Part shown: positions 16,903 to 25,059 of the stretch, one piece after another
Numbering within the stretch: the first letter of the stretch is position 1
Layout of the letters: each line of letters starts with the position of its first letter
Notes under the pieces: generated by a model
Seen by the model: only the letters and a program-made list of their open reading frames with translations
Database searches by the model: none
What the model was told of the DNA's origin: nothing
Translations under genes and position numbers: made by a program
Source: Oceanobacillus bengalensis
GTDB taxonomy: Bacteria; Bacillota; Bacilli; Bacillales; Amphibacillaceae
Length of the DNA: 64,000 nucleotides
Reading direction: 5' to 3'
NCBI RefSeq assembly: GCF_003628445.1
Contig: NZ_RBZO01000010.1
Location: 60,189 to 124,188 of the forward strand

Positions 16903-18084
16903 ATGAAAAAATATATTCTAATAGCTAGCATGGTATTTTCATTTGTACTAATTTCAGCAACAACTGTTTTTGGGGAGGAAGGTAAAGAAAGCAAGAATGA
17001 ATCCATAAATCTAGCAGAAGACGCGAAGTCGGCAATACTCATTGAGCGAGATACAGGAGCAATTTTATTTGATAAAAATTCCCATGATGTACTGCCACCT
17101 GCAAGTATGACGAAATTAATGACATTACTATTAATCATGGAGGAAATTGATAAAGGAAATCTTAAAAAAGATGAGATGGTACGTGTCAGTGAACGAGCAG
17201 CTTCAATGGGTGGCTCACAAATTTTCCTTGAAGCAGGGGAAGAGATGGTTGTAGATGATCTATTAAAAGGGGTTGCAGTAGCTTCGGGTAATGATGCTAG
17301 CGTCGCATTAGCAGAAAGAATTGCAGGTAGTGAAGAAGCCTTTGTCGGGAAAATGAATGAAAAGGTAAAAGAATTAGGACTTGAAAACACTAAATTCCAG
17401 AACACGACTGGTTTACCAGCAGAGGACCATTACAGCACTGCCTATGACATGGCAATGATTGCCAAGGAATTACTAAAGTATGAAGATATAACAAATTACA
17501 CATCGATTTACGAGGATTATTTACGCAAAGGAACAGATGATGAATTTTGGTTAGTAAATACGAATAAATTGGTTCGTTTTTATACTGGGGTCGATGGTTT
17601 AAAAACGGGCTATACAAGTGAAGCAAAATACTGTTTGACTGCAACTGCCAAAAAGGATGACATGCGTGTAGTTGCTGTTGTTATGGGTGCTGAAACGACA
17701 AAAGAAAGAAATGCGATTGTTTCAGGCATGTTAGACTACGCCTTCAGTCAATATAAAACAGAAAAAATATTCAGTAAAGATGATGTTGTAGCTAATTTAG
17801 ACCTATTAAAATCTGAAAAAAGGAACGTTGATGTTGTTGTTTCTGAATCGGTAAGTACGATACATAATAAAGGTGATGTTACTGACAATATCACAAAGGA
17901 AATAAACCTAGAAGAAAACTTGTCTCTACCAATTAATAAAGGGGATATCGTAGGATTATTAACAATAAAAAACGGGGACGAAATACTTTCGGAAGTTCCC
18001 CTAACGGTTAATGAAGATGTACAAAACGCATCTTATTTCACATTGTTAAAGAGGACGGTACAAGAAATGGCGAAATATAGATAA
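16903..18084 (+). CDS. dacF: D-alanyl-D-alanine carboxypeptidase DacF
   Basis: This low-molecular-mass penicillin-binding protein of 393 residues trims the terminal D-Ala from peptidoglycan stem peptides and helps control cross-linking of spore peptidoglycan from the forespore side. It has a signal peptide ending near residue 24, the S-x-x-K motif SMTK (Ser68, Lys71), SGN at 128-130 and KTG at 234-236, all in the expected order. A PBP5-like beta-rich C-terminal domain follows. The ATG at 16903 is preceded by GGAGGG; upstream TTG codons overlap the site. It lies just before the spoIIA operon, as in B. subtilis, and has a candidate SigF promoter. Confidence 0.94.
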   Translation: MKKYILIASMVFSFVLISATTVFGEEGKESKNESINLAEDAKSAILIERDTGAILFDKNSHDVLPPASMTKLMTLLLIMEEIDKGNLKKDEMVRVSERAASMGGSQIFLEAGEEMVVDDLLKGVAVASGNDASVALAERIAGSEEAFVGKMNEKVKELGLENTKFQNTTGLPAEDHYSTAYDMAMIAKELLKYEDITNYTSIYEDYLRKGTDDEFWLVNTNKLVRFYTGVDGLKTGYTSEAKYCLTATAKKDDMRVVAVVMGAETTKERNAIVSGMLDYAFSQYKTEKIFSKDDVVANLDLLKSEKRNVDVVVSESVSTIHNKGDVTDNITKEINLEENLSLPINKGDIVGLLTIKNGDEILSEVPLTVNEDVQNASYFTLLKRTVQEMAKYR

Positions 18085-18117
18085 TTTCTACTTTTTTTAA
18101 AGAAAAAGTACTTCTTT

Positions 18118-18157
18118 TGTCGATGATGCAGGAATCTATTCGCTGTATAAAGAAATA
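18118..18157 (+). promoter_or_regulatory. Spo0A box and SigH promoter of the spoIIA operon
   Basis: TGTCGAT at 18118-18124 is a 6 of 7 match to the 0A box TGTCGAA. Directly after it, GCAGGAATC (18128-18136) and AAAGAAATA (18149-18157), 12 bases apart, fit the SigH consensus (RnAGGAwWW, RnnGAATww) with two mismatches. This is the arrangement expected for Spo0A-activated, SigH-driven spoIIA. Confidence 0.6.
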
Positions 18158-18192
18158 GACATATACATCAAATTCTGAGGAGGAAAAGATTA

Positions 18193-18546
18193 ATGGGGCT
18201 TCATTCGATATTTGACGTAAAAGAAGAGGTATTGATTGTTCGGCTTTCTGGGGAAATCGATCATCACGGGGCAGAAAGCCTACGAGATAAATGGAAAGAT
18301 ATGATGTATACAACTCCTGTAAAACACGTCATTCTAAATCTTGAAGAGGTTACTTTTATGGACAGTTCTGGATTAGGTGTGGTTTTAGGAAGATATAAAG
18401 AAGTATTACAACTTGGTGGAGAAATGGTTGTTTGTTCTGTTTCTCCTCAAATCAAACGTTTGTTTGAGATGTCAGGTTTGTTTAAAATTGTCCGTCTTGA
18501 AGAGAATGAGGCATTTGCATTAGAAACGTTGGGGGTGGCTTCATGA
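18193..18546 (+). CDS. spoIIAA: Anti-sigma F factor antagonist SpoIIAA
   Basis: This STAS-domain protein of 117 residues triggers forespore-specific SigF activation. In its unphosphorylated form it binds SpoIIAB and displaces SigF; SpoIIAB phosphorylates it and SpoIIE dephosphorylates it. The phosphorylation site is Ser58 in [12 protein letters not shown], at the same number as in B. subtilis. The ATG follows GAGGAGG. The gene overlaps spoIIAB by 4 bases (ATGA), which suggests translational coupling and balanced production. Confidence 0.97.
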   Translation: MGLHSIFDVKEEVLIVRLSGEIDHHGAESLRDKWKDMMYTTPVKHVILNLEEVTFMDSSGLGVVLGRYKEVLQLGGEMVVCSVSPQIKRLFEMSGLFKIVRLEENEAFALETLGVAS

Positions 18547-18983
18547 GAAATGAAATGTTTGTTGAATTTTCAAGTAAAAGTGAAAACGAAGCATTTGCTA
18601 GGGTAACTGTCGCTGCGTTTATTACACAATTGGATCCGACAATGGATGAACTAACGGAAATCAAGACAGTCGTATCTGAGGCTGTAACGAATGCAATCAT
18701 CCATGGTTATAATAATGAGCCTAATCATAAGGTTTATATTAAATGTGTGATTAACGATGGTGATATTGAGTTGACAATTAAAGATGATGGTATTGGTATA
18801 AGTGATATTGATAAAGCAAGAGAACCATTATACACATCGAAACCAGAATTAGAAAGATCTGGAATGGGATTCACAATTATCGAAAATTTTATGGATCAAA
18901 TAGAGGTCATCTCTTCCCCAACCCAAGGTACGACATTACATTTGTCAAAGCAATTAGTAAAAACAAAAACGGTTTATAGTTAG
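18543..18983 (+). CDS. spoIIAB: Anti-sigma F factor SpoIIAB
   Basis: This GHKL-type serine kinase and anti-sigma factor of 146 residues binds and holds SigF when ATP-loaded, and phosphorylates SpoIIAA. The N-box [13 protein letters not shown] (about 46-58) and the G1 box [10 protein letters not shown] (about 79-88) form the ATP site; [13 protein letters not shown] is the G2 region. The start overlaps the end of spoIIAA by 4 bases, and sigF begins 9 bases after the stop. This gene order is invariant in endospore formers. Confidence 0.97.
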   Translation: MRNEMFVEFSSKSENEAFARVTVAAFITQLDPTMDELTEIKTVVSEAVTNAIIHGYNNEPNHKVYIKCVINDGDIELTIKDDGIGISDIDKAREPLYTSKPELERSGMGFTIIENFMDQIEVISSPTQGTTLHLSKQLVKTKTVYS

Positions 18984-18992
18984 GGAATGCCT

Positions 18993-19748
18993 ATGAATGT
19001 TAATGTGAAAAAAAATAAAGGTGAAGAGGCCTTAAAAGATGAGCAGGTTAAAGAGTACATTTATAGAAGTCAACATGGGGATAAGGCGGCTAGAGATATA
19101 TTGGTTGAAAGGAATATCCGACTAGTTTGGTCAGTTGTTCAACGGTTTATCAATCGAGGATATGATCCAGATGACTTATTCCAAATTGGTAGTATTGGTC
19201 TAATTAAATCAATCGATAAGTTTGATCTTTCTTATGATGTTAGGTTTTCTACGTATGCTGTTCCGATGATAATCGGAGAAATCCAACGGTTTATTAGGGA
19301 TGATGGCAGTGTAAAGGTTAGTCGTTCCTTAAAAGAAGTAGGCAATAAAATTAGGAGAAAAAAGGATGAATTAACGAAACAATTTGGTCGTTCACCAACA
19401 ATTAATGAAATTGCTGAAGCTCTGGAAATTACACCTGAAGAGGTGGTTCATGCGCAAGAAGCTTCAAAGTCTCCACATTCCATTCATGAAACGGTTTTTG
19501 AAAATGATGGAGATCCAATTACATTATTAGACCAAATAGCTGACCAGGATACCAAATGGTTTGATAAATTGACCCTTCAAGAAGCTATCAAATCGTTAAA
19601 CGAGAGAGAACGTTTAATTATCTATTTACGGTATTATAAAGACCAAACGCAAACCGAAGTCGCTTTAAGATTAGGAATTTCTCAAGTACAGGTGTCTAGG
19701 CTAGAGAAAAAAATACTAAAAGAAATGAAAATAAACATGGACCCATAA
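18993..19748 (+). CDS. sigF: RNA polymerase sigma factor SigF
   Basis: This is the first forespore-specific sigma factor (251 residues). Region 2 is clear in DDLFQIGSIGLIKSIDKFDLSYDVRFSTYAVPMIIGEIQ (read in segments), with region 2.4 ending at QRFIRDDGSVKVSRS. Region 3 follows. Region 4 has the helix-turn-helix TEVALRLGISQVQVSRLEKK. I chose the ATG at 18993, giving MNVNVKKNKG, similar to the B. subtilis start, over the ATG at 18987. It is the last gene of the spoIIA operon and is followed by a strong terminator. It should drive dacF and other early forespore genes. Confidence 0.97.
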   Translation: MNVNVKKNKGEEALKDEQVKEYIYRSQHGDKAARDILVERNIRLVWSVVQRFINRGYDPDDLFQIGSIGLIKSIDKFDLSYDVRFSTYAVPMIIGEIQRFIRDDGSVKVSRSLKEVGNKIRRKKDELTKQFGRSPTINEIAEALEITPEEVVHAQEASKSPHSIHETVFENDGDPITLLDQIADQDTKWFDKLTLQEAIKSLNERERLIIYLRYYKDQTQTEVALRLGISQVQVSRLEKKILKEMKINMDP

Positions 19749-19766
19749 TTTATTTTGCTTCAAACC

Positions 19767-19798
19767 AAAAAATCATCACTCACGTGGTGATTTTTTTT
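19767..19798 (+). terminator. Terminator after sigF
   Basis: AATCATCAC pairs with GTGGTGATT (one wobble pair), flanked by A and T runs; eight T residues follow. Confidence 0.88.
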
Positions 19799-19801
19799 GG
19801 T

Positions 19802-19885
19802 TAGATAAAGAAAGTATAAATATTTTCTTATCTACATAAGTGCAACGAAGGCTGTCACCGAAAGGCCTGGCTAAACCGAAGTTTT
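19802..19885 (+). other. Unexplained structured segment upstream of spoVAA
   Basis: A bulged AT-rich hairpin (AGATAAAGAAA with TTTCTTATCT, 19803-19834) is followed at about 19840-19885 by a GC-richer stretch containing CACCGAAAGG and GGCTAAACC. These short blocks recall pieces of cyclic-di-GMP-I aptamers, but the order and the rest of the fold are not there. I treat it as unassigned. Confidence 0.3.
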
Positions 19886-19896
19886 CTACTTTTTCC

Positions 19897-19926
19897 TGAT
19901 AAAAATTGTGTTCCTAACCAATACTA
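19897..19926 (+). promoter_or_regulatory. Possible SigG promoter of spoVAA
   Basis: TGATA and CAATACTA lie 17 bases apart and partly match SigG boxes (GNATR and CATNNTA). The spoVA operon is a SigG target in B. subtilis. The match is weak. Confidence 0.3.
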
Positions 19927-19959
19927 AGCGTACAGAAATAATAGAGGATGGGATTACTG

Positions 19960-20580
19960 GTGGCAAACCTTGTATATTTACGGATGAAAAAAAGTGTTGT
20001 ACTTGATGAAATGCGTGAACTGAAGCTAAAGGATATTGCATTTATAACGACATCAGAAAGCACACGGAAACAAGAATTGGAGAGTACTTCCATTTACCGT
20101 GTCACAAAAAAGGATAAAAATCTTGTAGTGATTGATAGCTTTTTGATCATTGAACATTTAACACATTTATATAAGGATGTGGAGATTCAGCTCGTTGGGG
20201 AGAATCAAACCATAATAAGAGTGGTAAAAGAGAAAAAAGCCACATCGCCGTTTATTGTTGCTTGTGTCTGGTTGCTCTTATTTATTGGTACTGCAATGAC
20301 GATTATGAACTTCCACTATGATGTTAGCATGCAGCCTGTGCAACAAAAACTGCATTATTTATTAACGGGAGAGGAAAATGAATTTCCTCTGTGGATACAA
20401 ATCCCTTATTCCCTCGGTTTAGGACTAGGTACACTATTGTTTTTTAATCATTGGTTTAGTAAGCGGTTTAACGAAGAACCAAGCCCACTAGAAGTGGAAA
20501 TTTTTAATTATCAACAAGACCTCGATAACTATTTAAATTATAACGAAAATAAAATAAATGGTCGAAAACCTAGTCGTTAA
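19960..20580 (+). CDS. spoVAA: Stage V sporulation protein AA
   Basis: This 206-residue membrane protein of the SpoVA set is involved in dipicolinic acid movement into and out of the spore. The N-terminal half is a soluble beta-rich region; two membrane segments lie near residues 95-115 and 145-165. The C-terminal signature NEEPSPLEVEIFNYQQDLDNYL is strongly conserved. GTG 19960 gives the same length as the B. subtilis protein and follows the GAGGATGGGA site; the ATG at 19948 lies inside that site. It overlaps spoVAB by 23 bases. Confidence 0.9.
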   Translation: MANLVYLRMKKSVVLDEMRELKLKDIAFITTSESTRKQELESTSIYRVTKKDKNLVVIDSFLIIEHLTHLYKDVEIQLVGENQTIIRVVKEKKATSPFIVACVWLLLFIGTAMTIMNFHYDVSMQPVQQKLHYLLTGEENEFPLWIQIPYSLGLGLGTLLFFNHWFSKRFNEEPSPLEVEIFNYQQDLDNYLNYNENKINGRKPSR

Positions 20581-20989
20581 ATTTCTACAAATAATTATCG
20601 GTTTTAGTGGGGGTCTTGCTGTTGGTGGTGGCTTTGTCGCATTTATAACCGTGCTGGGTATTATACCTAGATTAATTCAATTAACGAGAACGGAATCATT
20701 GATAAAAGTGTATAGTGCATGTGTTGTTTTGGGATTATTAATGGGTTCCTATTTCTCTTTTGCTGATGTGAATTTTGGACAACCATATATTGTTTTAGTA
20801 ATTTGGGGATTATTTCATGGAATCTTTAATGGTATGTTAGCTGCCGCCCTAACGGAAGTTTTAAACGTTTATCCAATCCTTACAAAAAGGATAAGAGTGG
20901 AGAAGAGTCTACTGATATTATTAATGGCCATTGTCTTTGGTAAGGTTATCGGTTCATTATTTCAATGGCTATTCTTTGTTAAGCTGTAA
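20558..20989 (+). CDS. spoVAB: Stage V sporulation protein AB
   Basis: This 143-residue polytopic membrane protein (about four or five helices) has the family blocks GGGFVAFITVLGIIPRLIQLT, GMLAAALTEVLNVYPILTKRI and AIVFGKVIGSLFQWLFF (quoted in part). In B. subtilis SpoVAA and SpoVAB accompany the channel proteins SpoVAC, AD and AE. Here the next gene is spoVAF, so the core channel genes are not adjacent. The start lies inside the end of spoVAA with no clear ribosome site, consistent with translational coupling. Confidence 0.9.
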   Translation: MVENLVVKFLQIIIGFSGGLAVGGGFVAFITVLGIIPRLIQLTRTESLIKVYSACVVLGLLMGSYFSFADVNFGQPYIVLVIWGLFHGIFNGMLAAALTEVLNVYPILTKRIRVEKSLLILLMAIVFGKVIGSLFQWLFFVKL

Positions 20990-21007
20990 AGAGTGGAGTG
21001 AATCATC

Positions 21008-22495
21008 ATGGCAAAAACGAAACAAAAGAATGAAATTCCAGTTTCATCTAATATTATGCAAAATCAATCGTATATGGAAGAAAAGCTTGGTATTGGCGTT
21101 TCATTCGATGTAGGTTTTCGTGAAATTATATTACTTAAAAAGAAGGTACAATTATATTATGTGACAGGTTTATGCGATGCTTCAGTTATCCAAGAGTTAT
21201 TAAAGCAACTCGTAGATATTAATGATTCAGAAAGTAACGCTAGGAAGCTTCCTGAGATTGTTGAAAATCGATTGGTACATCAGCAAGTAGATCCACTGGA
21301 AACAATGGATGAAGTGGTGGATCAATTACTTTCTGGATTAGTCATCGTTTTTGTTGACGGGGATAGGCATGCACTTGTTGTTGATGTAAGAAGTTATCCA
21401 GGCAGAACTCCCCAGGAACCTGATACGGAAAAAGTAATTAGAGGTTCCAGAGATGGATTCACAGAGAATATTATAGAAAATACAGCCCTTACAAGAAGAA
21501 GGATTCGAGATGAAAGACTAAGGCATGAAATGCTTAAAGTTGGAGAGCGCTCAAAGACCGATGTTTGTATTAGTTATGTGCAAGATATTGCAGATGATGG
21601 CCTTGTTACCTATATTAAAGACAGAATAGATGCAATTGATATCGATGGCGTTTCCATGGCTGATAAGACAATTGATGAGTTTTTTATTGATCGTAAATGG
21701 AATCATTATCCATTAGTACGATATACAGAAAGACCAGATGTTGCAGCAAGTCATCTTTTAGAAGGACATGTTATTGTAATGGTAGATACATCACCAAGTG
21801 CGATCATTTTGCCTACTACTTTTTTTCATCATTTGCAACATGCAGAGGAATTCCGCCAAACGCCTACAGTAGGTACGTTTATTCGGTTTATCCGATTTTT
21901 AGGTGTACTTTCTTCTATGTATTTGTTGCCTTTATGGCTCCTGTTTGTAATGGATCCTACCTTACTTCCAAAGGAATTAGCATTTATTGGTCCAAATGAA
22001 GAAGGAAACATTCCAATTATGATTCAAATTATTTTAGCGGAGGTAGGTATCGAATTTCTCAGAATGGCCGCTATTCATACACCAACACCACTCTCTACCT
22101 CGATGGGTTTAATAGCGGCAGTATTAATCGGTCAAATTGCAATTGATGTTGGAATGTTCAGTCCTGAAGTTATTTTGTATGTTGCGATCAGTGCAGTTGG
22201 TTCTTACGTAACACCAAGTTATGAGTTAAGTGTTGCGAATAAACTAACAGGATTATTTTTAATCATTTCAACTGGTGTCTTCGGTTTGATCGGTTTTGTA
22301 GTCAGCTTCTTAATACATGTTATTTATCTAATGAATTTAAAGTCTTTAAAAACACCTTTCCTATGGCCTTTTATTCCGTTTAATGGAAAGGCAATGTTGC
22401 AAATACTATTTCGTATTCCTGTTCCGTATACGAATACAAGACCAAGTATGGTTCACCCGAAAAATAACTATAGACAACCAATTAAAAAGAGCTAA
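21008..22495 (+). CDS. spoVAF: Spore germination protein SpoVAF (GerA-A family)
   Basis: This inner-spore-membrane protein of 495 residues is related to the A subunits of GerA-type germinant receptors. A long N-terminal soluble domain (about 1-290) contains VVDVRSYPGRTPQEPDTEK, TALTRRRIRDERLRHEM, VGERSKTDVCI and RYTERPDVAASHLLEGHV (quoted separately). About five membrane helices follow, with AEVGIEFLRMAAIHTPTPL. The C-terminal PSMVHPKN is typical of SpoVAF. In B. subtilis SpoVAF is the last gene of the spoVA operon and works with FigP in germination amplification; that function is inferred by homology. The spacing from spoVAB is 18 bases. Confidence 0.93.
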   Translation: MAKTKQKNEIPVSSNIMQNQSYMEEKLGIGVSFDVGFREIILLKKKVQLYYVTGLCDASVIQELLKQLVDINDSESNARKLPEIVENRLVHQQVDPLETMDEVVDQLLSGLVIVFVDGDRHALVVDVRSYPGRTPQEPDTEKVIRGSRDGFTENIIENTALTRRRIRDERLRHEMLKVGERSKTDVCISYVQDIADDGLVTYIKDRIDAIDIDGVSMADKTIDEFFIDRKWNHYPLVRYTERPDVAASHLLEGHVIVMVDTSPSAIILPTTFFHHLQHAEEFRQTPTVGTFIRFIRFLGVLSSMYLLPLWLLFVMDPTLLPKELAFIGPNEEGNIPIMIQIILAEVGIEFLRMAAIHTPTPLSTSMGLIAAVLIGQIAIDVGMFSPEVILYVAISAVGSYVTPSYELSVANKLTGLFLIISTGVFGLIGFVVSFLIHVIYLMNLKSLKTPFLWPFIPFNGKAMLQILFRIPVPYTNTRPSMVHPKNNYRQPIKKS

Positions 22496-22513
22496 CCTTA
22501 AAGTTGGCTCTTT
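22486..22513 (+). terminator. Terminator after spoVAF
   Basis: AAAGAGCTAAC pairs with GTTGGCTCTTT (one wobble pair); the stem starts within the last codons of spoVAF and a T-rich run follows. Confidence 0.75.
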
Positions 22514-22574
22514 CACTTTTTTTCTCCATATGGTAAAGTATTTTTATTCGTTAATCCAGGGGGGATAATAGATT

Positions 22575-23882
22575 ATGATAATTAATCACCATCCATTTAC
22601 AGTAAATGAGAGTGGACATTTAGAAATAGGTGGATTAGATACAGTTATGCTTGCTGAGAAATATGGTACGCCACTATATGTGTATGATGTATCGATGATA
22701 AGAAATAACGCTCGAGCGTTTGTGCAATCATTTGAAGCTTTAAATGTGACAGCAAAGGTAGCGTATGCAAGTAAGGCATTCTCATCAATTGCGATGTTAC
22801 AAGTGGCGAAGCAAGAAAATCTATGTCTAGATGTCGTCTCAGAAGGAGAGTTGTACACTGCACTACAAGCAGACTTTCCTACAGATAGAATACATCTACA
22901 TGGTAATAATAAGAGCCCTCGGGAAATTTCGATGGCCATTAAAAACGATATCGGTTGTATTGTAGTTGATAACTTCTATGATATAGATTTAATTAGCCAA
23001 ATTGCAAAAGACTCAGGTAAAAAAGTAAGTGTGCTCATGAGAGTGACACCAGGTGTTGAATCCCATACACATGAATATATCATGACAGGAAACGAAGACT
23101 CAAAGTTTGGCTTTGATCTTCAAAACGGGCAGGCTGAAGAAGCATTTAGGCTTATAGAAAAGCAGGAACATATGCACTTCATGGGATTACATTGCCATAT
23201 TGGGTCACAAATATTCGAAACAGAAGGGTTTAAAGTAGCGACAGATTTATTATTTAATGAACTTATAAAATGGAAAATACAATATGATTATACACCTGAA
23301 GTATTAAATTTGGGTGGTGGATTTGGTATCCGTTACACGAAGGAAGATGAACCTCTGCCTCACCAAACATATGTAGAAGGGTTAGTGCAAGCGGTTAAGC
23401 AACATGTTCAGGAAATGGATATTCCGATGCCTGAAATCTGGATTGAACCAGGTAGATCAATCGTTGGTAATGCAGGGATTACATTGTACACTGTTGGTGC
23501 AATGAAAAATATACCTGGAATTCGTAATTATATTTCGGTGGATGGTGGCATGACCGATAACATTAGACCAGCATTATACCAAGCGAAATACGATGCGGTT
23601 GTTGCTAACAAGGTAAATCAACAAGCTACGGATGAAGTTTCTGTTGCTGGTAAATGTTGTGAATCCGGGGATATGCTCATTTGGGATCTTCCTGTCCCTA
23701 AAGTGGAATACCGCGATATTCTTGCAGTCTTCTCGACAGGGGCTTATGGTTACTCCATGGCAAGTCACTATAATCGCCTTCCAAAACCAGCTATCGTATT
23801 TGTAGAAAATGGCGAAGATAAATTAGTTGTAAAAAGAGAAACGAATGAAGATATCACAAAAAATGACTTATCTTACGTATAG
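22575..23882 (+). CDS. lysA: Diaminopimelate decarboxylase
   Basis: This PLP enzyme of 435 residues performs the last step of lysine synthesis, converting meso-diaminopimelate to lysine. PLP is bound by Lys67 in VAYASKAFSS. LHCHIGSQ, LNLGGGFGIRY and EPGRSIVGNAG complete the barrel motifs. The C-terminal domain carries the active-site CCESGD and GAYGYSMASHYN. The ATG follows GGGGGATAA. Its place after the spoVA cluster is the same as in B. subtilis. No lysine riboswitch or clear promoter is seen in the short gap upstream. Confidence 0.97.
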   Translation: MIINHHPFTVNESGHLEIGGLDTVMLAEKYGTPLYVYDVSMIRNNARAFVQSFEALNVTAKVAYASKAFSSIAMLQVAKQENLCLDVVSEGELYTALQADFPTDRIHLHGNNKSPREISMAIKNDIGCIVVDNFYDIDLISQIAKDSGKKVSVLMRVTPGVESHTHEYIMTGNEDSKFGFDLQNGQAEEAFRLIEKQEHMHFMGLHCHIGSQIFETEGFKVATDLLFNELIKWKIQYDYTPEVLNLGGGFGIRYTKEDEPLPHQTYVEGLVQAVKQHVQEMDIPMPEIWIEPGRSIVGNAGITLYTVGAMKNIPGIRNYISVDGGMTDNIRPALYQAKYDAVVANKVNQQATDEVSVAGKCCESGDMLIWDLPVPKVEYRDILAVFSTGAYGYSMASHYNRLPKPAIVFVENGEDKLVVKRETNEDITKNDLSYV

Positions 23883-23961
23883 ATTACTTTAAAAACAAAC
23901 CGTTAAATGTTAAAATGAGCAGGAGTTTGTATCTATTTTGTAAAAGAAGGAGTTTATATGT

Positions 23962-24399
23962 ATGTCTAAAACAGGTTACATCTTATTAGAAAATGGTAAT
24001 AAAATAGAGTTTGAATTATATCCAAATGAAGCGCCAGGAACGGTAGCTAATTTTGAAAAATTAGCAAATGAGCATTTTTATGATGGTTTAACTTTCCACC
24101 GTGTGATTCCTGGTTTTGTAAGTCAAGGTGGCTGCCCAATTGGCAATGGAACAGGTAGCGCTGGTTATACAATTAAATGTGAAACAGAAGGTAACCCACA
24201 TAAACACGTAGAAGGCTCTTTATCCATGGCACATGCTGGACGAGATACTGGAAGCTCTCAATTCTTTATCGTACATGAGCCTCAACCTCATTTAAATGGT
24301 GTTCACACTGTATTTGGACAAGTTACATCAGGTATTGAACATGCCAAAGCAATGACAAATGGGGACGTAATGAAGGAAATTAGAGTCGACTCAGAGTAA
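23962..24399 (+). CDS. ppiB: Peptidyl-prolyl cis-trans isomerase B (cyclophilin)
   Basis: This is a cytoplasmic cyclophilin of 145 residues that speeds proline isomerisation during folding. The catalytic block [13 protein letters not shown] contains the key Arg, SQFFIV supplies the Gln and Phe, and [12 protein letters not shown] closes the active site; SMAHAG is the usual central block. It has no signal peptide. The ATG follows AGAAGGAG. Position after lysA matches B. subtilis. Confidence 0.95.
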   Translation: MSKTGYILLENGNKIEFELYPNEAPGTVANFEKLANEHFYDGLTFHRVIPGFVSQGGCPIGNGTGSAGYTIKCETEGNPHKHVEGSLSMAHAGRDTGSSQFFIVHEPQPHLNGVHTVFGQVTSGIEHAKAMTNGDVMKEIRVDSE

Positions 24400-24416
24400 T
24401 CTTTTGTTAAGAAAAG

Positions 24417-24878
24417 ATGGAAATTCTACTCTTAGCACTTTATCTTGTATTTATTGCAGCACCTGCTAGCACCTACTTCCATGAACTTGGGCATGCATTA
24501 GCTGCAAATCTTGTAAAAGCTGATATGATCCATATAACAATTGGTAAAGGTAAACAGATGATTCATCTTTCGAATGAGAAAATTAATACGTATGTTAACA
24601 GGCAATTCTTCCTTGGGGCATATACAGTTAGCACGAGGGAAAATCCTTATACAGCATATGAGAAAATTTTTATTGCTTTAATGGGTCCTTTAACAAATGG
24701 TATCATCGTTATACTTCTGTACATATTATATGGAGTAATTCCAAATATATATCTAGAGCTTGCTTTCTGGTTTAATTTATGGCTTGCAATTGTTAATATG
24801 ATCCCATTTAAATGGAGAGAGAAACATACGGATGGATATACTATTTATAAAGAGGCAAGAACGAACAACATCTTATGA
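24417..24878 (+). CDS. Small M50-like membrane metalloprotease family protein
   Basis: This 153-residue protein has the HELGH zinc motif (residues 22-26) inside the first membrane segment. A second conserved site, NMIPFKWREKHTDG (about 127-140), resembles the third zinc ligand region of site-2 proteases (N-x-x-P, later D-G). Two more hydrophobic stretches lie at about 87-105 and 110-128. Such proteins may be intramembrane proteases or inactive relatives; the substrate is unknown. It starts 17 bases after ppiB with only a weak AAGAAAAG site, so it may depend on ppiB read-through. I do not recognise a B. subtilis counterpart here. Confidence 0.7.
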   Translation: MEILLLALYLVFIAAPASTYFHELGHALAANLVKADMIHITIGKGKQMIHLSNEKINTYVNRQFFLGAYTVSTRENPYTAYEKIFIALMGPLTNGIIVILLYILYGVIPNIYLELAFWFNLWLAIVNMIPFKWREKHTDGYTIYKEARTNNIL

Positions 24879-24945
24879 TAAATGTCGTATGTGTTAGATA
24901 GGTCATATTAAGAATACCGTATTACGGCTTGTTGCTTGCTACTAT

Positions 24946-24973
24946 TTGACAAACGTTATAATTAGTGTAATAA
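24946..24973 (+). promoter_or_regulatory. Probable SigA promoter of ribT
   Basis: TTGACA and TAATAA with a 16-base spacer. A TATAAT at 24957-24962 overlaps it but lacks a good -35. Confidence 0.5.
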
Positions 24974-25059
24974 ATAGATATATACATCTTGGAACGTATA
25001 GCTAGATGACTCAGGAATATCTTGAGTGATTTAGTAGCTTTTTATTAAGAGGGGTCTTT

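Noticed and set aside
16848..17405. Minus-strand frame of 185 codons opposite dacF
   Set aside because: dacF on the plus strand has all three PBP motifs and a ribosome site; the antisense peptide has no recognisable domain.
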